Origin: DASYLJ01 sp964432595 | Lineage (GTDB): Bacteria; Desulfobacterota; Binatia; DP-6 | Assembly (NCBI GenBank): GCA_964432595.1 | Contig: CAYSOF010000013.1 | Span: forward strand, 1 to 64,000 | DNA: 64,000 nt | Reading direction: 5' to 3' | Part shown: one piece after another, positions 1 through 7,978 of the stretch | Position numbering within the stretch: position 1 is the first letter of the stretch | How the letters are laid out: every line of letters begins with the position of its first letter | Made by a program: the position numbers and the translations under genes | The notes under the pieces: model-generated | Told to the model about the DNA's origin: nothing | What the model saw: only the letters and a program-made list of their open reading frames with translations | Database searches by the model: none

Positions 1-108
1 TGCGGAAACGGCCCTCCCGCCGCCGGCGAGCCGTTAAGTGAGTGGCATTGGGCTTTGCCGGCCGCGGCATGCGGGTGGCGCGTGCCGCTAACGGTCCAAT
101 GACACGCC

Positions 109-131
109 CGACCGAGACAGGGTCTCGGTCG
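109..131 (-). terminator. Intrinsic-terminator-like hairpin after the propeller gene
   Basis: A 10-bp perfect stem (109-118 with 122-131) closes a 3-nt loop. It lies just beyond the stop codon of the minus-strand gene that ends at 137. No clear U-tract follows, so its use as a terminator is inferred from its placement. Confidence 0.6.
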
Positions 132-136
132 GCGTC

Positions 137-1315
137 CTACAGCGGGTTGATGCCGCGGTGGGGGAACCACACCGCGGGAACCGTCGCGACCGCCTGCGGC
201 GGGCGCTTGAAGAAGTTCACCAGGTAAACCTGGTTGCCCGGGGTCGTGCCGGCTCCGAGCATGTTCGCCGTCGTGCTGAGCGCGACGAAGTGGATGCCGA
301 GCTCGCCGATCACCCGCTGCGTCGTGCCGGCGTCGGTCTGCACGCGATACCGCTGGTCCTCGCGCAGCATGTAGAAGAACGGCTGGCCGCCGCACACGAA
401 CGTGATGCGCCAGTCGCGCTTCACCTTGCTGACGGCGGGCAGCGTGCAGCCGCCGGCGTCGTTCGTGATGCGCGCGTATGTCGCCGTCTTCGTGTCGTAG
501 GAGAAGATCTGCGGGATGCCGGTGTCGACGCCGGAGCTGACGAGGTCGGCCGTGCTCTCGAAGACCACGAGGCGGCCGTCGTCACCGATCGACGCGTTCC
601 GGCTGTCGCCGAGGCCGTTGGTGATCGGCTCGGGGCCGGCCGAGCCCATGATCGATCCGAGCCAGATCTGCGAGATGCCGCTGTCGGTGTCGTCGTCGGG
701 GTTGGTGGTCGATTCGAACGCGATCAGGCGGCGCTTGGCGCTCACCACCGCGTTCCGCGCGGTTCCGACGCCGCGGCTCACCTGGACGATGCTGCCGTCG
801 GAGTTGCGGAGGAACACCTGACGCGTGCCGACCGGGTTGCCGGTGTTCGCCAGGTCGCCCTCGGAGTCGAACGCGACCCGAAGCCCGACGGTGTCGAGCG
901 ACGGATTCTGGCTGGTGCCGGTCGGATCGTGCGACACCGGCAGCACGGCGCCGTTCAGGCTGAGGACCACCTGCCGCCCCGGAAGATCGAGGTCGAGCGG
1001 ATCGGCCGTCGTGTCCCAGGCGAACGAGGTCCCGGTGAACGAGATCGCGGGGTTCTGATTGTCGCCCTGGGCCGCCACGATGGTCGGCACGTCCGGGTTC
1101 TTGAAGGCGCTGATCCCCAGGATCTGACGATGGGGACCCGACTGTACGGCGAGGGTCAGGGACTTCTTCCCCTGGGCGGGCACCCGGGGCAGCGGCGTGT
1201 CGCCGGACGTCGTCAGCGCCAGGACGGGGGGCGTCTGGCGGTGATGGGCCGCAGCCGGAGCCGCGACGGCGAGCGTCGCGAGGAGGAGCCAGGCGGTGGG
1301 GCGGGCAGGTCGCAT
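137..1315 (-). CDS. Exported TolB-like (PD40) beta-propeller protein
   Basis: This encodes a 392-aa protein. The start at 1315 is preferred over an upstream ATG because it is preceded by an AAGGAGA ribosome site and opens a clean signal peptide (MRPARPTAWLLLATLAVAA, then an AHH cleavage region). The mature part carries repeated blades of the type 'GDLANTGNP..RQVFLRNSDGS' and 'IWLGSI', with Asp/Asn-rich turns and 'R.IAFESTTNP'-like strands, as in TolB/WD40-like PD40 propellers. Proteins of this kind are periplasmic or extracellular scaffolds; no enzymatic residue is evident and no Tol-Pal genes adjoin. It stands alone and ends at a hairpin. The fold call is fairly safe; the role is unknown. 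Confidence 0.75.
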   Translation of the reverse strand: MRPARPTAWLLLATLAVAAPAAAHHRQTPPVLALTTSGDTPLPRVPAQGKKSLTLAVQSGPHRQILGISAFKNPDVPTIVAAQGDNQNPAISFTGTSFAWDTTADPLDLDLPGRQVVLSLNGAVLPVSHDPTGTSQNPSLDTVGLRVAFDSEGDLANTGNPVGTRQVFLRNSDGSIVQVSRGVGTARNAVVSAKRRLIAFESTTNPDDDTDSGISQIWLGSIMGSAGPEPITNGLGDSRNASIGDDGRLVVFESTADLVSSGVDTGIPQIFSYDTKTATYARITNDAGGCTLPAVSKVKRDWRITFVCGGQPFFYMLREDQRYRVQTDAGTTQRVIGELGIHFVALSTTANMLGAGTTPGNQVYLVNFFKRPPQAVATVPAVWFPHRGINPL

Positions 1316-1611
1316 CGGGCGATTCGTCTCCTTCCGGTGGGCGCGCAGAGCGGGACCGCGGCCGGAACGAACCGCACTTCCCCCCAAGGTGTCAAGGCGC
1401 CTTGCGAACGGCATGCCGCCGCCCAGCGCTGGTACTAGCGTCATGGCGGTCGTGCAGGGCTGCATGGCGCGGCGTTACTGCCACGGCATTGCCCGGACGG
1501 GCGGCCCGTCGATGCGCATCCAGCATGGCGAGGGCCGCCTTTCGACCCGTGGGGGGCGCCGCTACCATCGAGACGTCGGCCGCTGCGCCGATCGACGAGG
1601 AGACACACACG

Positions 1612-2082
1612 ATGAAGCGACGAGCGGTGATGGCAGGGATCGCGGGCGCCGTGGCGCTGCTCGCGGCGGGATCGGCGCGGGCGTTCACCATGGGTGAGAC
1701 CAACGCCGCGCTCGCGACCCAGGGAACGCTCAACGCCAGTGGCGCCAGCAATCCCGCGGCGGCCCGCAAGTCGGTGGCAGACGGGCTCAAGAAGGCGACC
1801 GCGGCGCGGTCGAAGGCCGACCGGAAGGCCGCAGGCGGCGGTGCGAAATCGCCCGGCGGCTTCGGCGGCGGCAAGGGTGGCAAGGGCGGCAAGGGCAGCT
1901 GGGTCGCCGGCGGCGAGCTCGGCGGCGCCAAGACCGGCGGCAAGGGCAGCTGGGTCGGTGCCGGTGCGACGAAGGGCGGCGGCAAGAGCGGCTGGGCCTC
2001 GGTGAGCGCCAAGAGCAGCGGCAGCGGCTGGGCCGGCGGCGGCGCGATGGGCGGCAAGGCCTCGAAGAAGTCGTCGCGCTGA
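1612..2082 (+). CDS. Exported Gly/Lys/Ser-rich low-complexity protein
   Basis: This is a 156-aa protein. ATG at 1612 follows GAGGAG and starts a signal peptide (MKRRAVMAGIAGAVALLAAG, then SARA). The mature region begins with about 55 ordinary residues (TMGETNAALATQGTLNAS). It then becomes a Gly/Lys/Ser/Trp repeat: GGKGGKGGKGSWV, GGKGSWVGAG, GGGKSGWASV. The basic, glycine-rich tail suggests an extended secreted or surface polypeptide that binds polyanions or self-assembles; that is inference. I recognise no family. It may share its region with the next gene, but a hairpin and a structured spacer separate them. Confidence 0.65.
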   Translation: MKRRAVMAGIAGAVALLAAGSARAFTMGETNAALATQGTLNASGASNPAAARKSVADGLKKATAARSKADRKAAGGGAKSPGGFGGGKGGKGGKGSWVAGGELGGAKTGGKGSWVGAGATKGGGKSGWASVSAKSSGSGWAGGGAMGGKASKKSSR

Positions 2083-2093
2083 GCGCACGACAG

Positions 2094-2117
2094 CAAGCGA
2101 GATCGCAGGCTCGCTTG
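2094..2117 (+). terminator. Hairpin after the Gly/Lys-rich gene
   Basis: An 8-bp perfect stem (2094-2101 with 2110-2117) and an 8-nt loop sit 12 bp beyond the stop codon. There is no U-run. It could terminate the upstream gene or form the first helix of the structured leader that follows. Confidence 0.4.
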
Positions 2118-2198
2118 ACGCCGGTGGACCCCCTCGTGGGTTCCGGCAAGGGAAACCACCGAATGGCGTGATGCGGGAACAGGTACGCGCGGCGTACC
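2118..2198 (+). promoter_or_regulatory. Candidate structured 5' leader of the three-unit repeat gene
   Basis: ACGCC (2118-2122) pairs with GGCGT (2165-2169), and the adjacent GGTGG (2123-2127) pairs with CCACC (2156-2160), leaving only a GAAT bulge. The pair encloses a further hairpin built on GGACCC/GGGTTCC. A second hairpin, GGTACGC/GCGTACC (2182-2188 with 2192-2198), stands about 60 bp before the start codon at 2259. I do not recognise a named riboswitch class. An RNA element is inferred only from the nested complementarity. Confidence 0.4.
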
Positions 2199-2258
2199 AC
2201 CCCGATTCGCGCCGGTGTCCGTGTGGTCGGACGCGGCGCGAAGGGGGGCTCGCGCACC

Positions 2259-5200
2259 ATGCGTACGTCGTCACGTCGGAACCGGACCCTGGGGCTCGCG
2301 GTGCTGCTCGCCGCGCTCGTCGTCGACGTCGCGGTCGCGACCGCCGCCGACAAGCCGATCAGCGGCCAGAAGCTGCAGCTCCGGAAGTCGTCGTCCGGGA
2401 AGGAGAAGCTGGTCTTCCTGACCAAGGACCCCGGGTTCCTCTTTCCGGCCATCGCGAGCGCGGACGATCCCGCCAGCGGCACGCCCGGCGGCCTGACGAT
2501 CGAGCTGTTCTCGCAGAACGATCCCGCGACGCCGTCGCTCGCGATTCCCCCCGGCCTCGGCACGCCCGGCTGGAAGGTCGTCGACGGCAGCGTCGACTCG
2601 TACAAGTACACGAACAAGTCGGCGCCGGCGGGTCCGTCACCCGTCAAGGTCGCCATCCTGAAGCAGGGCAAGATGATCAAAGTGATCGCCGCGGAGACCG
2701 GGCTGGCGATCGTCGGCCCGCAGGCGCGCGTCGCCATCCGCATCACGGCCGGCTCGCAGCGGAGCTGCGCCGTGTTCGGTGCGGGCACCATCAAGCGTGA
2801 CCTCGCCGGCAACTTCCTGGCCGTCCGTGCGCCGGCGCCGGCGGTCCCCGACTGCTCGAACGCGAGCCTCGGCGGCACCAGCACCACGACGACGTCGGTC
2901 CCTGGCTCGACCACCACGACCACCACACCGCCCCCGGTCGCCGGCACGTTCCTGGACCTGACGACCACCGCGGGCAGCGGCGTGTGCGGCGTGACGCGCG
3001 ACGGGACCAACGCGATCCTGCGCAACCTCTCGTGCGGCGGCCTCGACATCGGCGGCGGCAACGCGTCGGTGGCCGAGAGCATCGTCCCCGACGGCGCGAC
3101 CAACCGCTTCGCGCTCGGCACGTGCACGGGCAGCGTCTGCCCCGTGCTGCCGACGCCCACGGCGCTCGGTACGATCGACTGCACGACCACGGGCTGCAAT
3201 TTCGGCCCGCCGCTGCCGATCCCGAACGCGGGCCAGACCACGTGCGTCGTCAACTCGATCGCCGCGCCGGTGGGCGGCACGTTCGACATCGCGACCGGTA
3301 CCACGACGAACCTCTCGCTTCAGCTGGCCTCGCGGCTCTACATCACCGGCAATGCGGCGCAGCCGTGTCCGAAATGCTCGGCCACCGGGACGCCGTCGGC
3401 GCCCGGGACGGGCACGTGCGATCGCGGTGCGCGCGCCGGCCTGGCGTGCACCTCGACCAATTCGGTGGGCTTGTCGAAGGACTGCACGCCGGGTGGCGAC
3501 GACGGCAGCATCGACCTTGGCAACCTGCCCATCGATCTGACCCCGCTGTCGACGGGCCAGCGTCTCGAGGCCGCGGCCGACGGCCTCTTCTGTCCGGGCC
3601 AAGGTGCGAACCAGCGCGGTTGCTTCCAGGGCGGTGGCGCCTGCCGCTCGATCGAAGAGACGGGCACGCCGTCGGGCCCGCTCACGCCGAACGGCCCGTC
3701 CGCGCCGGTCGCGTTGGGCGCGATCTTCTGCATCCCGTCGACGCCGAGCGCGCTCGTGAACTTCGCGGCGAACCTGCCGGGCCCGGGCGCCTTCAGCCTC
3801 GTCGGCAACCTGACGCTGCGCGAGATCGTCGGACCGACGACGACCACCATCGTCGCCACCACGACGAGCACCAGCACGACCGTGGCGACGACGTCGACCA
3901 GCTCGTCGACGACCACGCCGACCAGCAGCACGACCAGCACGACGCTGCCCGCCGGCACGCAGCTCCTCGACTTCACGACCACGCTCGGCAGCGGCAATTG
4001 CGGCGCCACGCGTGACGGCAGCTCCACGCTGCTGCAGAACATCCGCTGCAGCGGTCTCGATCTCGGCGGCGGCGCATCGTCGGTGCCGGAAGGCCTCATC
4101 CCCGACGGCGCCACGAGCCGGTTCGCGATCGGCAGCTGCGCCGGCGACGTCTGCCAGCTGACGCCGACCACCGGCCGCGGCGACGGCATCGACTGCACGA
4201 GCGCGGGCTGCTTCTTCGGTCCGCCGCTGCCGATCCCGAACGCCGGCCTCACGGTCTGCGTCGTCAACACGTTCGGCAGCAACGGCGGCGGCTCCGTCGA
4301 CAAGAGCACGGGGGCGCTCACGCTGAACGCGCCGCTGTCGTCGCGGGTCTTCCTCACCGGCGAGCCCACGCAGCCGTGCCCGCGCTGCTCGGCGACGGGA
4401 TCGCCCGGCAGCCCCGGTCTCGGCACCTGCGATCGCGGCGCTCGCCAGGGTCAGAGCTGCAGCACCACCAATTCGCAGGGGCTCTCGGCGGACTGCGCCC
4501 CGGGCGGCAGCGACGGCAGCGCCGATCTCGGCGCAATCGGCGTCGACCTCTCGCCGCTCGTCACGTCGACGGCGAGCGACAGCGATCCGGCCGGGCTCTT
4601 CTGCCCCGGCCAGACGACGACGAACGACAACCAGGGCTGCTTCGGCGAGCCCACGTGCCGGTCGATCTCCGTGAACGGCCTGCCCGCCGGCCCGCTCTCG
4701 TTGAACTCGACGCAGGCGGTGACGCTCGCGTCGTCGTTCTGCATCCCGGCGGTCGGCAACCTCGTCATCGACGGCGCGGCGAGCCTGCCGGGTCCCGGCG
4801 CGGCGAGCCTGCCCGGCACGGTCACGCTGCGCGAGATCGTCGGCACGACGACGACGTCCACCACGACGCCGACCACGTCGACGACCTCGACCACCGGGCC
4901 GTCGACGACCACCACGTCGCCGACCACGACCACCACCACGACGACGCTGCTCCCGCCGCTGCTGCCGCTGACGGTCGAGTTCGCCAGCGGCACGGGCTCG
5001 GGCACGTGCGGCAACACCCGTGACGGCAACGGCAACGTGATCCAGAACCTCGACTGCGGCGATCTCGCGATCGGTAGCGGCAACGGGTCGCTGCCGCCGT
5101 CGGCGTTGCCGGACGGCGCCGTCGTCCACTTCAACCTCGGCGGTTGCTCGGTGCTGCCGCTGCTCACCTGCTCGCTCACGGCGACGCCCACCGCCGGGCC

Positions 5201-5849
5201 CGGCTTCGACTGCTCGACGACGGGCTGCTTCTTCGGGCCGCCGGTGCCGATCCCGAACGGCGGCCTCTCGGCGTGCAGCGTCAACAACTTCACCGCCCCG
5301 GTCACGGGCTCGGTGAACCTCCTCACCGGCGCCACGACGACCAACGTGTCGCTCGGCCTGCACGTGTTCGTCACCGGTAACGCCGCGCAGCCGTGCCCGC
5401 GTTGCTCGGCCGCCGGCGCCCCCGGCGCGCCCGGGACGGGCACGTGCGACCGCGGCGCGCGCGCCGGGCTCGCCTGCACGTCGACCAACTCGCAGGGGCT
5501 CAGCAAGGACTGCCTGCCGGGCGGCAGCGACGGCAGCATCGACGTCGGCACCATCAACGCGTCGCTGTCGCCGGTCACGACCGGCACGGCGAGCCTGTCG
5601 AATCCGAACGGGCTCTTCTGTCCCGGTCAGACCCAGCCGGGGTGCTTCGGCAGCAGCGCGTGCCGCTCGATCACGGAGACGGGCGTGTCGCCCGGCGTCG
5701 CGATCACCAGCTCGCTCGCGCCGCAGCCGGCGACGCTCGTCTCGACGTTCTGCGTGCCGGCGACCGGCAACGCGCTGCTCGATTCTCCGGCGGGACTGCC
5801 CGGTCCCGCCGCGATCAGCCTCCAGGGCACGGTTCGCAGCCAGCTCTGA
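2259..5849 (+). CDS. Exported three-unit repeat protein with Thr/Ser linkers
   Basis: This 1196-aa protein starts at ATG 2259, after a G-rich purine tract, with a signal peptide (RNRTLGLAVLLAALVVDVAVA). Residues about 25-200 form the recurring module also found in the genes at 55030, 56213 and 58290. Three tandem units of about 280 residues follow, at nt 2941-3834, 3958-4845 and 4954-5849, separated by Thr/Ser linkers. Each unit opens with 'GSG.CG.TRDG', carries 'DGA..RF..G.C', 'FGPP.PIPN.G...C.VN', 'QPCP(K/R)CSA.G.PG.PG.GTCDRGAR' and 'GLFCPGQ', and conserves its cysteines, suggesting disulfides. It looks like a secreted, modular surface protein. I recognise no enzyme motif. A strong hairpin follows the stop. 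Confidence 0.85.
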   Translation: MRTSSRRNRTLGLAVLLAALVVDVAVATAADKPISGQKLQLRKSSSGKEKLVFLTKDPGFLFPAIASADDPASGTPGGLTIELFSQNDPATPSLAIPPGLGTPGWKVVDGSVDSYKYTNKSAPAGPSPVKVAILKQGKMIKVIAAETGLAIVGPQARVAIRITAGSQRSCAVFGAGTIKRDLAGNFLAVRAPAPAVPDCSNASLGGTSTTTTSVPGSTTTTTTPPPVAGTFLDLTTTAGSGVCGVTRDGTNAILRNLSCGGLDIGGGNASVAESIVPDGATNRFALGTCTGSVCPVLPTPTALGTIDCTTTGCNFGPPLPIPNAGQTTCVVNSIAAPVGGTFDIATGTTTNLSLQLASRLYITGNAAQPCPKCSATGTPSAPGTGTCDRGARAGLACTSTNSVGLSKDCTPGGDDGSIDLGNLPIDLTPLSTGQRLEAAADGLFCPGQGANQRGCFQGGGACRSIEETGTPSGPLTPNGPSAPVALGAIFCIPSTPSALVNFAANLPGPGAFSLVGNLTLREIVGPTTTTIVATTTSTSTTVATTSTSSSTTTPTSSTTSTTLPAGTQLLDFTTTLGSGNCGATRDGSSTLLQNIRCSGLDLGGGASSVPEGLIPDGATSRFAIGSCAGDVCQLTPTTGRGDGIDCTSAGCFFGPPLPIPNAGLTVCVVNTFGSNGGGSVDKSTGALTLNAPLSSRVFLTGEPTQPCPRCSATGSPGSPGLGTCDRGARQGQSCSTTNSQGLSADCAPGGSDGSADLGAIGVDLSPLVTSTASDSDPAGLFCPGQTTTNDNQGCFGEPTCRSISVNGLPAGPLSLNSTQAVTLASSFCIPAVGNLVIDGAASLPGPGAASLPGTVTLREIVGTTTTSTTTPTTSTTSTTGPSTTTTSPTTTTTTTTLLPPLLPLTVEFASGTGSGTCGNTRDGNGNVIQNLDCGDLAIGSGNGSLPPSALPDGAVVHFNLGGCSVLPLLTCSLTATPTAGPGFDCSTTGCFFGPPVPIPNGGLSACSVNNFTAPVTGSVNLLTGATTTNVSLGLHVFVTGNAAQPCPRCSAAGAPGAPGTGTCDRGARAGLACTSTNSQGLSKDCLPGGSDGSIDVGTINASLSPVTTGTASLSNPNGLFCPGQTQPGCFGSSACRSITETGVSPGVAITSSLAPQPATLVSTFCVPATGNALLDSPAGLPGPAAISLQGTVRSQL

Positions 5850-5855
5850 GAAATG

Positions 5856-5880
5856 CCGCCCGAGACCATGTCTCGGGCGG
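5856..5880 (+). terminator. Terminator hairpin of the repeat-protein gene
   Basis: A 10-bp perfect GC-rich stem (5856-5865 with 5871-5880), extendable by one C-G pair, lies 6 bp after the stop codon. It is the usual distance for a transcription terminator. Confidence 0.6.
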
Positions 5881-5916
5881 GCCGTTGGTGGAGCGTTCGT
5901 TTACGCGCGACCCGCG

Positions 5917-5944
5917 TGCCGCGGCTGGCGAAGCCAGCGCGGCA
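5917..5944 (-). terminator. Terminator hairpin of the luciferase-like oxidoreductase gene
   Basis: TGCCGC and GCTGGC pair with GCCAGC and GCGGCA across a GAA loop, with one bulged G. It sits 16 bp beyond the stop codon of the minus-strand gene ending at 5961. Together with the hairpin at 5856 it insulates the two convergent genes. Confidence 0.55.
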
Positions 5945-5960
5945 TGACGGGTACGCCCGT

Positions 5961-7019
5961 TCAGCGAATGCCGGGCATCACGTCGTTGGCGAAGCATTCC
6001 ATGTTTCGTTTGGCTTCCGCCGGAGGCATGCCGGCGTAGCTGAAGACGCCGATGAAGGTGTCGGCGCCCAGGCGGGAGCGGACGTCGTGGATCTTTTCGA
6101 TGCACTGGGCCGGCGTTCCCCAGATCTGAAGGGAGAGGAAGAACTCCGTCAGGGCGTCGGCGCCGCCGGTGGCGCGGGCGATTTCGGACATGCGGCCGTA
6201 GTGCTCGTAGCCTTTCGTCTTGGCCAGATGATCGCTCGTCAGCTCGTAGTGGCGGAGGACCGTCTGCCAGTAGCCGCCGATGTACTCGACGGCCATCGCG
6301 CGGGCGCGGTCGGCGTCGGGATCGACGAACGTCCAGCCGGCGACGATGGTCGGCGGCGCCTCGGTGCCGTTCAGCTCGCGGTAGCATTTGCGGTAGTCGG
6401 CGAGCTCGGCGGTGACCACGTCCCACGGCTTCTGCGGGATGACCAGGATGCCGGTGCCGAGCTTCGCCATGATCGGCATCGACTCGGGTGATACGGCCGC
6501 GGCGTAGGTGCGGCCGCGGAACGTGCGTGACGGGGCGGGGCGGATCGCCGCGCGCGGCTGGCGGATCCACTTGCCGTCGTACTCGACGGAGCCCGTCTCG
6601 AGACCCTGGAGCAGCATCTCCGCGCTCTCGATGAAGCGGTCGCGCGACTCCTCCATCGGCACCCGGAAGCCGTCGAACTCGACACGGCCGAGCCCGCGGC
6701 CGATGCCCAGGATCAGGCGGCCGCCGCTCATGTGGTCGAGGATCGATACCTGCTCGGCGACGCGGAGTGGGTCGTGCCAGGGCAGCACGACGACCATCGA
6801 CCCGACCTTCACACGCGTGGTCCGCGCCGCGACCCACGTCAGGTACTGCAGGACGTCGGGGCACATCGTGTAGTCGGTGAAGTGATGTTCGACGCCCCAC
6901 ACCGAATCGAAGCCGAGGGGCTCGGCCCGATCGACGAGGGCCAGCTCGTCGGCCCAGACGTCGCCGTCGGGTCGGGCATCGTGAGGGTTCTGGAAGATCG
7001 CGCCCATGCCTACGTGCAT
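5961..7019 (-). CDS. LLM-class (luciferase-like) flavin-dependent oxidoreductase
   Basis: This 352-aa protein starts at ATG 7019 (MHVGMGAIFQN). It has the bacterial-luciferase TIM-barrel pattern: 'DELALVDRAEPLGFDSVWGVEHHFTDY' near the N-terminus, then 'VKVGSMVVVLPWHDPLRVAEQVSILDHMSGGRLILGIGRG' with the characteristic 'P..VAE....D..S.GR...G.GRG', and a C-terminal 'GTPAQCIEKIHD' segment that in this family closes the F420/FMN site. The family transfers hydride or monooxygenates small substrates using reduced FMN or F420; cofactor and substrate cannot be told here. It is divergent from the thioesterase gene 67 bp away, so the two may share a promoter region. The final residues (NDVMPGIR) fit a full-length member. 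Confidence 0.9.
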   Translation of the reverse strand: MHVGMGAIFQNPHDARPDGDVWADELALVDRAEPLGFDSVWGVEHHFTDYTMCPDVLQYLTWVAARTTRVKVGSMVVVLPWHDPLRVAEQVSILDHMSGGRLILGIGRGLGRVEFDGFRVPMEESRDRFIESAEMLLQGLETGSVEYDGKWIRQPRAAIRPAPSRTFRGRTYAAAVSPESMPIMAKLGTGILVIPQKPWDVVTAELADYRKCYRELNGTEAPPTIVAGWTFVDPDADRARAMAVEYIGGYWQTVLRHYELTSDHLAKTKGYEHYGRMSEIARATGGADALTEFFLSLQIWGTPAQCIEKIHDVRSRLGADTFIGVFSYAGMPPAEAKRNMECFANDVMPGIR

Positions 7020-7086
7020 GGTGCCGGGTGTAGCGCCTCGCCGTCGCTGGCACCACCCCGATCGCTCGGCTAGCGTCCCGCGTCGC

Positions 7087-7947
7087 ATGCCGCGCAACCC
7101 CGCCGACCGGGTGCTTCGCAGTCGCGTCCACGAGCCGCTGGTCTTCCCGGATCTGACGGAGCGCCTCACGCTGCGCCTCGACGCCGTGCAGCGCTACCTC
7201 GGCAAGTCGCACTTCGCGGCGTGGCATCGCGTGCTGGGCTCGCCCGACTTCACGAACCTCACCGGCGTCTTCTCGCCGCTGGTGCACGTCGACGTCGAGG
7301 TCGATCAGGCGGCGCCGACGCTGTTCAATGCCCGTCTGCTCGTGCGCGGCGAAACCCATCTCGCGCGGACCGTCGACGGCGCCGGTGCGCTGCGACACCT
7401 CGTGCGCGAGGGGCGCCACGAGGTGTCGGTGCCGGACGGGCCGCGGCTCGCCGTCGCGCGCCTGGTGAACGCGTTCACGCGCTACGATCCCGATCCGGCG
7501 CGCCGTCGCGTGACGGAGCTGCCGGTGGAATGGGGGCTCGGGCCGATGCCGTCGCGCGTGATCGACGTGCCGTCGCTCGAGACGGTGCTGCCGCTCGATC
7601 GTCCGCCGGATCTCGTCGATGCGGCGCCGCACGTCTGGCACTTCAACCAGACCGACGCGAACCGCCACGTCAACGGCAACGAGTACCTGCGCGCGATGGA
7701 GTCGTGGCTGGCCGACGCGCTCTTCGCGGCGGGCCACGACCTGCGCCGGCTGTGGGCGGCGCGTGCCCGAATCGTCTACCGGAAGCCGTGCTTCCGCGGC
7801 GAAGGCTATCGCCGGGTGGCCTGGTTCCGGGGCGAGGCGCCGTTGGTGCTGGCCGGCGCCTTCGTGAAGGCCGATGATCCGCCGGGATCGAAGCCGGCTG
7901 CGGTCGTCGAGCTGACCTACCGGCAGCACCCGGCACCCGACGCCTGA
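7087..7947 (+). CDS. Double-hotdog thioesterase-like protein
   Basis: This is a 286-aa protein starting at ATG 7087 (MPRNPADRVLRS). Two hotdog-like halves are visible. The second contains 'HFNQTDANRHVNGNEYLRAMESWLADAL' read in parts: the D-x-N-x-H-V-N-G-x-x-Y signature of acyl-ACP/acyl-CoA thioesterases, ahead of the long hotdog helix. The first half (about residues 40-120) has similar strand spacing ('HFAAWHRVLG', 'FSPLVHVDVEVD') but a weaker motif, as is usual in fused double hotdogs. Hydrolysis of an acyl thioester is the family activity; the acyl chain is unknown. It stands divergent to the luciferase-like oxidoreductase. Confidence 0.75.
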   Translation: MPRNPADRVLRSRVHEPLVFPDLTERLTLRLDAVQRYLGKSHFAAWHRVLGSPDFTNLTGVFSPLVHVDVEVDQAAPTLFNARLLVRGETHLARTVDGAGALRHLVREGRHEVSVPDGPRLAVARLVNAFTRYDPDPARRRVTELPVEWGLGPMPSRVIDVPSLETVLPLDRPPDLVDAAPHVWHFNQTDANRHVNGNEYLRAMESWLADALFAAGHDLRRLWAARARIVYRKPCFRGEGYRRVAWFRGEAPLVLAGAFVKADDPPGSKPAAVVELTYRQHPAPDA

Positions 7948-7978
7948 GCGGCGCGGGCGCCGGGGGCCGGCGACGACG

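Noticed and set aside
2637..5363. Long minus-strand reading frame (908 codons) opposite the three-unit repeat gene
   Set aside because: Arg/Ala/Gly-rich with no motif; it is the antisense of a high-GC gene whose plus-strand protein has a signal peptide and repeats.
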